This document shows positions 10,372 to 21,376 of a stretch of 44,332 nt of DNA, one piece after another. The notes below the pieces were generated by a model. It did no database searches, had not been told where the DNA came from, and was given only the letters and a program-made list of their open reading frames with translations. The DNA is from Gnetum montanum. Its lineage: Eukaryota > Streptophyta > Gnetopsida > Gnetales > Gnetaceae. Position 1 is the stretch's first letter. Each line of letters opens with the position of its first letter. Both the position numbers and the translations under genes were made by a program. Location of the stretch: positions 142,827-187,158 of the forward strand of contig MNCI01026985.1 in NCBI GenBank assembly GCA_015680685.1, written 5' to 3'.

Positions 10372-11082
10372 CACAGTAGTCCTGTGAGCCTTTTGCACCC
10401 TGATACACATAAGCGTAAACGCAACACCCTCTTGCGGTTGTTTGCACTTTGTGCGGTGTAGATCGGTCACCTCGACGGTTCCTCGGGAGCCCCACAAAAC
10501 ACAAGGCCTTCGATCGTCAACTACCTAGCTCATTTCACGATTGTCTTGCATGCATTCTGCATCCCATCTCGCATGGTACAGATCGGTAGCTTTGACGGTC
10601 CCTCTGCGATCTTGCGAGACATAAAGCCTACTTGATTTCTAGTTAGCTCGCTCGTCTTATGGTTGTCTTGCATGTTTTCTATACCCCATCTCGTGTGGTA
10701 CAGACCAGTTGCTTCGATGATCCTTAGGGGATCCTGCAAGATGCAAAGCCTTCTGGTTAGCTCGCTCATCTTATGGTAGTCTCGTAAGCCTTCTACACCT
10801 CGATATGCATTAGCATAGACTTGACACCCATCTGAGGTTGTTTACGCGTCGTGCAATGTAGGTCAGTCGCCTCGACGGTTCCTCGGGAACCCTACGAGAC
10901 ATAAAGCCTCCAACAGCTAGTTAACTCACCTTCCCTTTTTACAGTAGTCTTGCACATGCTCTGCACCCTAGCTTGCACAAGCATAAATGTGACACCTTGT
11001 TGTGGTTGTTTTCGCCTTGTGTGGTGCATGTCGGTCGCCCCGACGGTTCCTCCAGAATTCGGCAAGATGCAAACCTTCTATG
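10372..11082 (+). repeat. Leader tandem repeats in element D, five units of about 113-168 bp
   Basis: Units start near 10372, 10536, 10658, 10771 and 10939, each opening with a GTAGTCTTGC-like segment and containing GTGTGGTACAGATCGGT and CGACGGTTCCTCGGGA variants. Two short units (about 120 bp) lack an internal segment (around GACACCCTCTTG) that the long units (about 165 bp) have. The array fills the leader between 5' LTR and gag. No coding function is seen. Confidence 0.75.
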
Positions 11083-11167
11083 TTACTATTTTTTCCAATT
11101 TTCCTATCTGTTTGCACTCTTTGGCATAGCTTTTGCATTTCCTTTTTGCATAACTACTTGCTTAACA

Positions 11168-13402
11168 ATGGCTTTTTCAACTACCTCTACTAATGCCTTC
11201 AACGCGGAAGTCCCCTTCAACGTTGAAGTTCCCGTCGTGGTTCAAGGCACTACTGGTGTCGAACAACCGCTGAATCCGACACAGGAAGCATGTTGATCTC
11301 TCAGAATCCAAAGCCAAGGACCTGAGGGATTAGCCCAGCAATGCGAGCATTACAGTTTCCTTTGTGCAAAGGTGCAGGCTAGTTTGCCCTTGGATTTACA
11401 CGAACTCGAAGAAAAACGTAGCTTCGAGTTCACTTACTGCAACGGGAAGGAATTCATTCCTACCCCTGGCATTTTGTTACCTTTAACACAAGCCTATCAA
11501 AGGCTTCTAGATCAACTAATCCAATTGGTCAGGATTAGGTAGGAACAAGACATCGCGTCCAACCAAGACGATGCCTTTCAAGACAGATAGGAAGAACTCG
11601 ATTCCCAATCTGATGAGGGAGGTCAAGCCAACCCCGTTCTTGTCCCGCCTACCCAGTCCTTCTGGGCCAACCCACTATCTGTCACTACTCCCTTTGCCAT
11701 CACACCTATGCTTCAGCAACCTACAATCGCAACTGCAATGGATAGCCATGCCGCATTCCTGGTGTATCATCGTCCTTATTCCTCAGTTGCGTTCGCAGCA
11801 ACTATGCCACCGCAAACTGTTCATTAGCATATTCCTGCAGCATGTAACACACCTATCACGGCTACCCTACCTCATGTTCACACTATACCTACTTTACAAC
11901 CACACATAACTTCTATTTCAATTCCTACACTCGCATCTATTCCACCCGTAATGGCAAGCACAGGCCCGTCCACGTGGTGGACCCCATTCGCTTCTTCATC
12001 TGTTCTACAACCATTGCAAATGTCTCACTACGCTCGCCCTCAGACCTACCCAACCTTCCAAATGGTGCATCCTAGCACAAGGCCATGATCTATCTCGTCG
12101 GTGACTCACACGGTCTATCTGGTAGCCCAACCCGCTGTTGCTGCTCCGATAGTACCACCCACCAGGTGGTGGACAACACAAGTAGCACATTTAACGAGGG
12201 CGGCCCCAACAGCACTGCCAATGGGTCAACCTGCCACCGCCACCATACCGCATGTGGGAGCCACCTCTGTGGTCCCTCAACCGTCTACAACGTCGCTGGG
12301 TATGGACCAAGTGTTTCAGCTCATCCAAACCCTCACTGAGGAAATAAAACGCCTCAAAGCTGTGGGGTCCGATACGATACAAGTTATGGACTTTTACCAG
12401 GACAACCCTGTCAACCTTGCAATCCCTGCTTTGACGTTACCACCTGGGATGTCTCTCCCACACTTCACAAAGTATGATGGGGAGGGAGATCCCAACGCAC
12501 ATCTCGTCACTTTCCAGTTAGATTCTTTGCTATTGCAACAATGGCCACATACGATCATTCGTTTCTTCACCATGTCCTTATCTAGGAAAGCCCTAGATTG
12601 GTACTGTGCATTGCCATGTTCATCCATTTCAACTTTGGAAGAACTCTTGACCCAGTTCGTGACACACTTCAAGTACAACTTGAAGCCAGAAACCATGCTC
12701 CTCGCAACCCTTAATGAAATCTACGAGTCCATCGCGGAGGCCCACTTGTTGATCGTGTTTAAGGGTGCAGTAAATGACTTCATCAAGTCCAAAATGTATT
12801 ACCTCGCTCCTCGCTCTCTTAGTCAGGCTTTCGCTCAGAATAAAAGCATACAAGATGTGGCCGAGGCAAGCAAAGACCTAGCCTACATCGCTTACAAGAA
12901 CACCTTTGCAAAAAAGGACAAGGGTAAGGCCCCAACAACAATAGTGGTCGTTGTGGCAACCGAGGCTAAGCCCAAACCTAGCAGCAGCAGTAGCAAGAAT
13001 AACAAGAAACCAGCCATACCTACAGCTAACCTTGCACCCAAACTGGGCCAAGCACTGCAACCTGCTACACCTTCGCGCAAGACATCTACATACACCAAAC
13101 CCAACTTTGAGTGCAAAGACCGCTCGAAATACACCCCACTGCCTCTCAAACCTCAAAACTCCTGAAGCAATTGTTGGTAGCAGGATACATCCAACACAAG
13201 GAGATGTTGGAAGAAGCAAACGGAAGAGATCAATGCTACTGTGAGCTCCTTAGGAATCTCTCTTTGGCCTTGCCCAATGAGCCTCCAGTTCCTAGGGGTT
13301 TCAGGCTAGACAAGTTTTGTGACTATCACTAACTATGTGGTCACACCACGGATTATTGTTTGTCGTTGCAGGATGACATCCAGTAATTAATCAACGTGGG
13401 GA
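11168..13402 (+). pseudogene. Element D gag
   Basis: Start at 11168 (MAFSTTSTNAFN); the same frame runs to 13165 with about five stops, the last 354 codons (from 12101) open. The N-terminal third is rich in Pro, Thr and Gln. The retrotransposon gag core lies around 12430-12760: LPHFTKYDGEGDPNAHL, then RKALDWYCALP and an LLTQFVTHFKYN segment. A frameshift near 13150 moves to the frame of 13111-13332, which carries CDYHxLCGHTTDYC, the compact Cys-His knuckle usual in Tat-type gag. The product would be the particle structural protein. The many stops make this copy non-functional. Confidence 0.82.
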
Positions 13403-14913
13403 AGCTAGTGCTGGACGAAAGCAATCCAATATGCTCTAAAAATCAATTTATGTATGTCTAGAGAGATCCCCTCAATGCCAATAATGCCAGTTACGTAATC
13501 AACGCCATTGGCATCGACAATGATCCCAAGCCACCCCGCCAGCCATTTGTGATCCATGTGCCTCAGCATAGTGCACCAACAACACCAATGGTTGGTCCAA
13601 GCTTGTAGTTGCCCTTCATCTTGAAAGTCCCACCATGGGAATCTACCTTTGCACTGCCTGTTGGCAAGGCCACGCGGTCCCGTCAATTAACACCTCTAGC
13701 TTCATTCATCATCAGGGGGCCAATGTCTTCGATAGCCCCTATCCCGCACAACATCATTAAACAGCCTCCTTGCCCCACAAGGCAAGAAGCCCACTTAGTG
13801 GATGAGATGTTAAAGGGAAGTACCGTCAAGGGTATCCCCAAGCCTACACCTTCGCCCCTCGCATTTGCACCTTCATCACCAAAGATGAAGGTCGACACGA
13901 TTAAGCAGCCTGCATTACCCTATCGACAAGGATCTAAACCCAAATCTGAGGTCATATCTCCTTGAGAGATTTTTCTTCTGGGACGAATCAAAGAGGAGGA
14001 AAATGTCAAACAAAAGGGTGGTGAAGACTTCTTGGAGACCCTCACCCAGTTCGAGCAAGCCCTAAAGTAGAAAAATGCTACACCGAGTTTGTACGACCTA
14101 ATCATGACATCTGTACCCCTCCACGAGGCTCTAGTCCGCATGTTAATGGCGATTCTGATCAACGAGAACATGCTAGTGGAAGAGGAAACGATCCACTCAG
14201 TCATGCTTCCTTCTGTACCCGCGGAGTCCGCAACACCTCAATTAACTTTTATTAATGATTCCATTAAGAAAGATCCCGAAGGGGGTCAAGTGACTACGGT
14301 GCCTCTCTTCATCATAATTTGGGTTGGCCAACACCGGATCCAAAGGGTACATGTTGATGATGAGGCTTCGACAAACGTCATTTCCTTCCCTATTATGGAT
14401 AAGTTGGGATCGGTCGACCAGATCAAACCAACAACGACATCGTGTTTGAGGTCATTCAATGGGGCACGTGTCCTGGTGAATGGCACAGTTCACGTAAACT
14501 TCGTAGTAGGGGATCAGTTCCCCATAGACACAACGTTCATCATGGTCAAAGAGATGCCTGGGTTTAACCTGGTCTTGGGAAGATCATGGTTAGCACAACT
14601 TAGGGCTATCTCCTCACCTATACATCAGGAAATCCACTTACCATACGTAGGTAGGGAGGTGGTAATCCATGGTGATGACATGGCAACGCAAGCAATCAGC
14701 AACGTAGATATGGAACAGGGCTCAGAGGTTACAACCTCTGAGAATGAAGTGCCTGTTCATGCATTCATTAATCATCCAATGGAAGGATCGGCCCAGCGAG
14801 CTGACCCTCAAATAAAAAATGCATGGGTTGAGTTGCCCTTCCAAGCGAAGGACGATGATGTGAATGAGGGCCCTGGCGAAACACCTCAACCTTATGTTCC
14901 GATCAATCCATGA
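13403..14913 (+). pseudogene. Element D linker and aspartic protease
   Basis: A Pro/Ser-rich linker (13609-13965) precedes a 274-codon open frame (14089-14913). Its centre has the retropepsin motif degraded to VHVDDEASTNVIS (the family has D-G/S-A/G-S), then GARVLVNGTVHV and the conserved LVLGRSWLAQL, followed by the usual HQEIHLP segment linking to RT. The frame stops (TGA, 14911-14913) immediately before CAGGTCAAG, which is repeated before the RT. This is where the antisense-gene-bearing segment begins. Confidence 0.78.
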
Positions 14914-15039
14914 CAGGTCAAGAAGCAGCTACGCATAGCATAGTAGCCCTACTACTTCCCACCCGGTTGCCATCCCTTGTACATTCGTTGTTTATTTGCC
15001 TTATTAGCATGCCATCCCTTCAGCATGCTACGCTATGGC

Positions 15040-15291
15040 CTGGAATGGTCTAAAACTAGCATCATCACTTTCCACTTTATTAACATGCCGTTCTTCTAGC
15101 CTGCTACACTAACGGCCCAAAATGGCCTAAAACTAGCATCATCGCTTTGTTGCTTTGTTAATGAACTACCTCTTTTGGAAATAGCCCGAAATGGCCTAAA
15201 ACTAGCACTATTTATTTTCACTCTGACATGTTACACAATGGCCTGAAATGGCCCAAAACTAGCAATGGCCCGAGATGGCCTAAAACTAGCA
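15040..15291 (+). repeat. TAAAACTAGCA motif array, left of the antisense gene
   Basis: Five copies of a unit ending TGGCCTAAAACTAGCA (or close variants), near 15036-15061, 15114-15137, 15184-15207, 15240-15264 and 15265-15291. Most begin GCCCGAAATGG. Spacing is irregular (26-80 bp). Related arrays lie at 22800-23216 and 26844-27118. Confidence 0.75.
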
Positions 15292-15486
15292 TATGAAAGC
15301 ATGAAAAGTTTACATAGTACACAAGTTAACATAAAGTCGGTTTCTTTTCTGAAGTTCTTTCATTCTATTGAAAATTTTCACCTATTAGTAATGTTTGCAA
15401 AATTTTCAAAGAATTTCAAAATTTCACGACTTCAAAAAAAATTTTGCAAAAAATTCAAAATAAAAAAAAAAGGAAATCCCATGCTA
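15292..15486. other. AT-rich spacer downstream of the antisense gene
   Basis: A run of A-rich and T-rich sequence (notably 15355-15475). On the minus strand it follows the antisense stop codon and would be its 3' UTR or terminator region. No clear poly(A) signal was assigned. Confidence 0.35.
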
Positions 15487-15621
15487 TCATGGGTTGTCTC
15501 CATTTCCATTACCTTCACCATTTCCCTCTACTTCATCTGCTTGTGCATCATTCCCCCCTGCATTGCCTTCTATCGGTTCTTCATTCCCTCCCTCTACGGG
15601 CCTTGCATCTTCATCTGGAGG
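15487..15621 (-). pseudogene. Antisense gene exon 7 (acidic tail)
   Basis: Acceptor GCGATGCAG at 15622-15630 is followed by PPDEDARPVEGG and a Glu/Gly/Asn-rich run ending in TGA (15487-15489). The frame is open throughout, 44 codons, in phase 0 with exon 6. Such low-complexity acidic tails are common in chromatin- or RNA-associated proteins, but no specific role can be assigned. Confidence 0.55.
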
Positions 15622-15716
15622 CTGCATCGCAAGAATGAAGTACTCAGCTAGGGTAACACACGCAACAAACGCAAGTTACAACATAGCATGAGGGCCTACA
15701 CATTAAGGCAAGTAAC

Positions 15717-16540
15717 CTGAGAGCAGCCTGCATCAATCTCAAGGGGTATCCGATTTAGACCAAGCCTAAGGTGACGCCAAATCTCCGTTGTCGTAATGTC
15801 CATCCAACGCTTATCGCTAGGTTCAGCATTCGCAGCAGTAGCTTTCACCCTTTCCACGGTTGTCCATCTTAGAGGCTCCGAGGAAAGGGAGGCAGTTGCA
15901 GTCTCTCCTGTAGGAAGGTCCACCTTCAAGCTAGGAAATTTCGTGACCTTCACTTGCTCTTTAAACCTAGCGTAGGCCTCAGAAGCACCAATGGCATTCA
16001 CGAATGCTTCATACGTGAATGCCTCCACAGTAGCGTCTTTATAAATTTTTCGATGGGTCTCATTCTCCAGCTTGTACATATGTTTGTGGTCTCTCTGGAT
16101 TTTCCCCCATTCGAAGACCTTGGTGCTGATGTCTTTCATGTCTTGACACTTATGGGTTAGCGAGTCCATCTACATTTGCTATTCGACTATCTCGCGGGTG
16201 GATTCAACGTTCTAGTGGACAACAGTCCAAAACCTGGCATAGTCGTCTACAGCCGTTTTCCAATCGACAACGTTAGGGTTATGGTTTATAAGAAAAGCAT
16301 TCCTCGACTTAAGATTCTCCACCTCAATAGCCAGGTCGGCCTCTCTCTACTCAACCCTTTAGACCCATTTCCACAAGTCCTCATTGGCACGCCTACACTC
16401 CCACAAAGAGCATGCTGAGTGCAAGACACACTTATAAGCCTCATCAAACGTGCGATGAGATACCTCAGTCACGTCAAGCGAGAGTGTAGGCACGGCGCCA
16501 ACCTTCATAGGTCATGCCCGGTCCCACTTGAGCCGAGAGG
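15717..16540 (-). pseudogene. Antisense gene exon 6 (coiled-coil-like region)
   Basis: Acceptor CGTCAAATAG at 16541-16550, donor CAG|GTTACT at 15716. Reads with Leu/Glu/Lys-rich helical stretches (READLAIEVENLKSRN; later DSLTHKCQDMKDISTK) and a 157-codon open stretch, 16169 downward. Six stops break the first half, four of them TAG. The Glu/Lys/Leu periodicity suggests a coiled coil; this is by eye. Confidence 0.55.
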
Positions 16541-16642
16541 CTATTTGACGTAAAGAGTGTAGTAATCGCGTTAGCATAGCATAATCAACAAACTTAAAAG
16601 TTTTAGCATAGCAACATAAGAATAGTTAATACTACTACTTAC

Positions 16643-17182
16643 CTACACAAGGGTCCGCCTGCTAAAGGCATTTGATCATGTCATTGACAAGTCCCTGAAA
16701 AAACGTAAACTTCTCGGGGACCTCGGCCCATGACTCTGCACGAGGTGGAGGGGGTCTTGAGACATCAGTAGTAGCACCTGTTACACGATTAAGCATGTCA
16801 GCAATGGCCAAAGTGAAGTATGATAAGGCACACGTAGAGCCCAACTCACCAGCATCCGGCTACAGTCCTTCTTCTTGCCAATGTAAGACGATCATGGTAG
16901 CCTTGATGGAGGGCCTGACCAAGTCCATATGAGCCCCTTCATTATGTGCTAGTGTCTTTGCTTTCAGGAGACCAGCGTCTTTTTTATTTAAGCGAGGTAC
17001 CTCTTCGTTGGTAGGAAGATGCTCTCTAATGATAAGAGCCCTTTCCCTAGAGACAGGAGCTCCCTTATTCCTGACCAGGGCCCTCTCCTCTGAGACTAGG
17101 GCCTCCGCGTCTTTATTTGTCGCCCCCATCCTAAGGGCCGACACTTCCTCATCGTCTTCTTCTTCATCTTCTTCTTCCTCTA
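16643..17182 (-). pseudogene. Antisense gene exon 5 (acidic stretch)
   Basis: Acceptor TTTTGCTAG at 17183-17191, donor TAG|GTAAGT at 16642. Begins with a run of Glu/Asp (EEEEDEEEDDEE), then Ala/Arg/Glu-rich sequence and a Pro-rich segment (SRPPPPRAESWAEVPEKF). Only two in-frame stops, both TAG. Phase 1 on both sides. The open 109-codon stretch at its start supports real coding history. Confidence 0.55.
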
Positions 17183-17313
17183 CTAGCAAAAGGGCATGTT
17201 TGCGTCAATTCGAAACAAGTTAGCTCAAAATAGATGCTACACTACAATGCACTGCCTAGCACAGCATAGCATAGCAAACTATAGCAAAGTAAGCATTACA
17301 CAGAAACACTTAC

Positions 17314-18359
17314 CAATGGGGGGTTGCGTCCTCTGCAGCTTGAGCCGCAGTCTTCGTCCCTCCTCTTCATGAAGGTTTTCTCTAGCTGGGGGAGGTCTCT
17401 TCCTTCGCAACTCCTTGGGCACAGTCTCAGCTATGAGATGTTCACCCCGTGTCACACTATCGGCTATAACAGGGGGTGTCTCTCCTACGCTGTCCTGGAC
17501 ACGAACACTATGAACTGCTAGATCTTTAGTCATTATAAACAACGACTCCCTGACCATTTCTGGGGGATCCTGGGCTCGCATAGTCTGGAGGACCTGTCAA
17601 ATCCATGGCTTGGGAATCTGGTTGCGATCTAGCATGGACCAGACTCCATCCTCCTGGACCACCAGGAACTCCGCGAAGCGCTTCAAATAGCCTATGTAGA
17701 AGGCATAGTGTATGTTAGAGTGAGACTCCGTTTGCTCACGAAGTCCCAAAATCTTGGCCTGAAAGCCACTGCATAGGAAATTGGCCTAGTTGTAACGAGT
17801 CCCTTCTTCCATGACCTCCTGCATTACCCAGGCCTACTCAAGCCCCAAGACCTTCCCTTGTGTGAGCAGTTGGGGGAATACGCAGGCACGAAAGACTGGG
17901 TAAATCCCCCTGGCAAGGCCGTCCTTAAGCTTTTTCATGGGGAACCTTTATCGCTCTTTAGAGAGCCTCAACCACTCCTCAATATGCTGCTTCTGAAGAG
18001 TCAACTCTTGCTTGCCCTTCGACACTACCGAGGCACCATCAACAGGAACGTCGAATAGATTCACAAACAGCTGATCATTGATTTCAATGACCACTCACAT
18101 GCCCTAGACGTACGTGTGAAAATGACTCGCCCTCCTAGAAAATGAGTTGACCATGGAAAGCATCTCATTAGCAGAAATGCTCTGATTCGGAGCCATGAAT
18201 AGGTCCATAAGCCCTGCCATTCATACTTTCTCGAGCAAGGAGTCTAGAGCCCCTCATTCTAACCATCTCTAGCTCGTTGCTACTTCATCATATTTGAAGT
18301 AGATGTTTGCCCCTTGCCTCTCGACAGTTACCACCATCACCTCACGAGGCTTCTTCACC
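17314..18359 (-). pseudogene. Antisense gene exon 4, left copy
   Basis: Same as 19874-20918 but with one extra base (in TTTTCTAGG, near 18145), which keeps the phase open to exon 5. It has TAG and TGA where the right copy has CAG and CGA (near 18100-18115), showing directly how the stops arose. Probably the same locus as the right copy in an unmerged contig or the other haplotype. Confidence 0.55.
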
Positions 18360-18441
18360 CTTGCAACAATTTTCACAAAATGCACTTAGCATAATGACGT
18401 AGAGAATGCAAAGATAACGAAAACACTTAAGCATGCGACAG

Positions 18442-19170
18442 TTCCCTTTTGACCCACTAGGTCTATATGGTAATAGGAACAGCGGGAGTTCAATCAAAGC
18501 TACTTCAACCATGACCTGTTTGAAGGGTTCTTCCCACTCCTTATCCAGCTAACCCTTCTCCCTACACTGATTGTAGAAAGTGCAAAACCTGCGTAGGTAG
18601 GAATGGTATTCTCCCCCGCATTGACCAATCACACCCGCCCGCAGGTTCTGGGCAGAAGCAAACTCCTGTAGGCTAGATGCACTGTAGTCAGAAGACTCGG
18701 TTGGTCGTGAACCCCATCATTATTGATATAGAACCTAGTAACAAATACACACCATTAGCATACAGCCGGTATAGACAGCATGGCACAACAAAGCAGAGCA
18801 AAGATGCAAAACTCACCCGCCAGCACAATAGATGGTCCCCTATGGGTTCTGAAAGGACGTCACCATATGATGTGCAAGGAACAATGTGTTGTACTGGTGA
18901 TGACATTTGTATTTTGGCATGTCCTAGATCCAAGCTAAATGCCTCAACCCTATCGAGTGTCGACTGGATCCCCTTCCCTGCCTGCTCATGATTGCCTCGT
19001 CGGTGAAATATCTCAGGATGCCCCGACTTGCCCCTGGCAACATGGCATCTATTATGTCGGATGACTCCTGCTCCCCTAAGGAAGACCAAACAATCATACT
19101 AAAATGGCTGAGAAGGAATTGCAAGAAGTTTTATGCCCCTTCCCTGAACCAAACCGCTCAATCTCCCACA
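18442..19170 (-). pseudogene. Antisense gene exons 3 and 2 (part), left copy
   Basis: Exon 3 at 18442-18734 and the start of exon 2 from 18817 to the gap. The third-intron donor, GT in the right copy, is CT here (GGGAACTGTCG), so this junction is either mutated or wrongly placed. A longer frame on this strand (19089-18688) is a shadow of the exon-2 reading. Confidence 0.45.
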
Positions 19171-19834
19171 NNNNNNNNNNNNNNNNNNNNNNNNNNNNNN
19201 NNNNNNNNNNNNNNNNNNNNNNNNNNNNNNNNNNNNNNNNNNNNNNNNNNNNNNNNNNNNNNNNNNNNNNNNNNNNNNNNNNNNNNNNNNNNNNNNNNNN
19301 NNNNNNNNNNNNNNNNNNNNNNNNNNNNNNNNNNNNNNNNNNNNNNNNNNNNNNNNNNNNNNNNNNNNNNNNNNNNNNNNNNNNNNNNNNNNNNNNNNNN
19401 NNNNNNNNNNNNNNNNNNNNNNNNNNNNNNNNNNNNNNNNNNNNNNNNNNNNNNNNNNNNNNNNNNNNNNNNNNNNNNNNNNNNNNNNNNNNNNNNNNNN
19501 NNNNNNNNNNNNNNNNNNNNNNNNNNNNNNNNNNNNNNNNNNNNNNNNNNNNNNNNNNNNNNNNNNNNNNNNNNNNNNNNNNNNNNNNNNNNNNNNNNNN
19601 NNNNNNNNNNNNNNNNNNNNNNNNNNNNNNNNNNNNNNNNNNNNNNNNNNNNNNNNNNNNNNNNNNNNNNNNNNNNNNNNNNNNNNNNNNNNNNNNNNNN
19701 NNNNNNNNNNNNNNNNNNNNNNNNNNNNNNNNNNNNNNNNNNNNNNNNNNNNNNNNNNNNNNNNNNNNNNNNNNNNNNNNNNNNNNNNNNNNNNNNNNNN
19801 NNNNNNNNNNNNNNNNNNNNNNNNNNNNNNNNNN
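19171..19834. other. Assembly gap, 664 N
   Basis: Unknown bases. Frames that run through it are meaningless. The gap lies between the two copies of the 1.9-kb repeat, the typical picture when overlapping contig ends are scaffolded without being merged. Confidence 0.98.
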
Positions 19835-19873
19835 CAAACTATAGCAAAGTAAGCATTACACAGAAACACTTAC

Positions 19874-20918
19874 CAATGGGGGGTTGCGTCCTCTGCAGCT
19901 TGAGCCGCAGTCTTCGTCCCTCCTCTTCATGAAGGTTTTCTCTAGCTGGGGGAGGTCTCTTCCTTCGCAACTCCTTGGGCACAGTCTCAGCTATGAGATG
20001 TTCACCCCGTGTCACACTATCGGCTATAACAGGGGGTGTCTCTCCTACGCTGTCCTGGACACGAACACTATGAACTGCTAGATCTTTAGTCATTATAAAC
20101 AACGACTCCCTGACCATTTCTGGGGGATCCTGGGCTCGCATAGTCTGGAGGACCTGTCAAATCCATGGCTTGGGAATCTGGTTGCGATCTAGCATGGACC
20201 AGACTCCATCCTCCTGGACCACCAGGAACTCCGCGAAGCGCTTCAAATAGCCTATGTAGAAGGCATAGTGTATGTTAGAGTGAGACTCCGTTTGCTCACG
20301 AAGTCCCAAAATCTTGGCCTGAAAGCCACTGCATAGGAAATTGGCCTAGTTGTAACGAGTCCCTTCTTCCATGACCTCCTGCATTACCCAGGCCTACTCA
20401 AGCCCCAAGACCTTCCCTTGTGTGAGCAGTTGGGGGAATACGCAGGCACGAAAGACTGGGTAAATCCCCCTGGCAAGGCCGTCCTTAAGCTTTTTCATGG
20501 GGAACCTTTATCGCTCTTTAGAGAGCCTCAACCACTCCTCAATATGCTACTTCTGAAGAGTCAACTCTTGCTTGCCCTTCGACACTACCGGGGCACCATC
20601 AGCAGGAACGTCGAATAGATTCGCAAACAGCTGATCATTGATTTCAATGACCACTCGCATGCCCTGGACGTACGTGTGCAAATGACTCGCCCTCCTAGAA
20701 ATGAGTTGACCATGGAAAGCATCTCAGTAGCAGAAATGCTCTGATTTGGAGCCATGAATAGGTCCATAAGCCCTACCATTCATACTTTCTCGAGCAAGGA
20801 TTCTAGAGCCCCTCATTCTAACCATCTCTAGCTCGTTGCTACTTCACCATATTTGAAGTAGATGTTTGCCCCTTGCCTCTCGACGGTTACCACCGTCACC
20901 TCACGAGGCTTCTTCACC
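19874..20918 (-). pseudogene. Antisense gene exon 4 (plant-transposon-protein-like)
   Basis: Acceptor TGTTGCAAG at 20919-20927, donor ATTG|GTAAGT at 19873. Begins VKKPREVTVVTVERQG, basic and perhaps a nuclear signal. Further on: ISATEMLSMVNSFL, HTYVQGMRVVIEINDQLF, NLFDVPADGAPVV, GIYPVFRACVFPQLL and HYAFYIGYLKRFAEF. This order resembles the putative plant transposon protein family found in additional ORFs of Athila and Tat elements (inference from pattern, not a search). Element B's ORF at 38300-38900 has the counterpart YVSYSLEVITQALGLP. A 100-codon open frame ends it. Eight or so stops and one frameshift. Confidence 0.52.
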
Positions 20919-21000
20919 CTTGCAACAATTTTCACAAAATGCACTTAGCATAATGACGTAGAGAATGCAAAGATAACAAAAACACTTAAGCATGCGACAC

Positions 21001-21294
21001 TTCCCTTTTGACCCACTAGGTCTATATGGTAACAGGAATAGCGGGAGTTCAATCAAAGCTACCTCAACCATGACCTGTTTGAAGGGTTCTTCCCACTCCT
21101 TATCCAGCTAACCCTTCTCCCTACACTGATTGTAGAAAGTGCAAAACCTGCGTAGGTAGGAATTGTATTCTCCCCCGCATTGACCAATCACACCCGCCCG
21201 CAGGTTTTGGGCAGAAGCAAACTCCTATAGGGCTAGATGCACTGTAGTCAGAAGACTCGGTTGGTCATGAACCCCATCATTATTGATATAGAAC
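21001..21294 (-). pseudogene. Antisense gene exon 3 (end of NIF-like domain)
   Basis: Acceptor TTACTAG at 21295-21301. Reads FYINNDGVHDQPSLLTTVHL, then a helical stretch (EFASAQNLRAGVIGQC) like the C-terminal helix of plant FCP1-like domains, then WEEPFKQVMVEVALIELP. Two TAG stops. The proposed donor GAA|GTGTCG at 21000 is weak and is not conserved in the left copy. Confidence 0.45.
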
Positions 21295-21376
21295 CTAGTA
21301 ACAAATACACACCATTAGCATACAGTCGGTATAGACAGCATAGCACAACAAAGCAGAGCAAAGATGCAAAACTCAC

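Larger units (their letters stand above)
17275..19170. repeat. Left copy of a 1.9-kb near-identical duplication
   Basis: Matches 19835-21730 at a constant offset of 2,560 bases apart from two 1-base indels. The first 713 bases are identical; the remaining 1.18 kb shows about 35 differences, mostly transitions. The copy ends exactly at the assembly gap. Confidence 0.9.

Noticed and set aside
10325-10372. Primer-binding site of element D
   Set aside because: No TGG-led match to a known plant tRNA primer next to the LTR end; TGGTACC at 10354 is about 30 bp away and does not resemble a tRNA end I know.
12878-13219. Minus-strand frames across element D gag
   Set aside because: Shadows of the gag frame; no recognisable motif and no splice structure.
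18688-19089. 133-codon minus frame in the left duplicate
   Set aside because: Out of frame with the NIF-like reading and reaching through a proposed intron; the competing frame has the motifs and the matching phases.
18988-19932. Long frames on both strands spanning the N run
   Set aside because: They exist only because unknown bases are read as open; no real coding can be claimed in 19171-19834.
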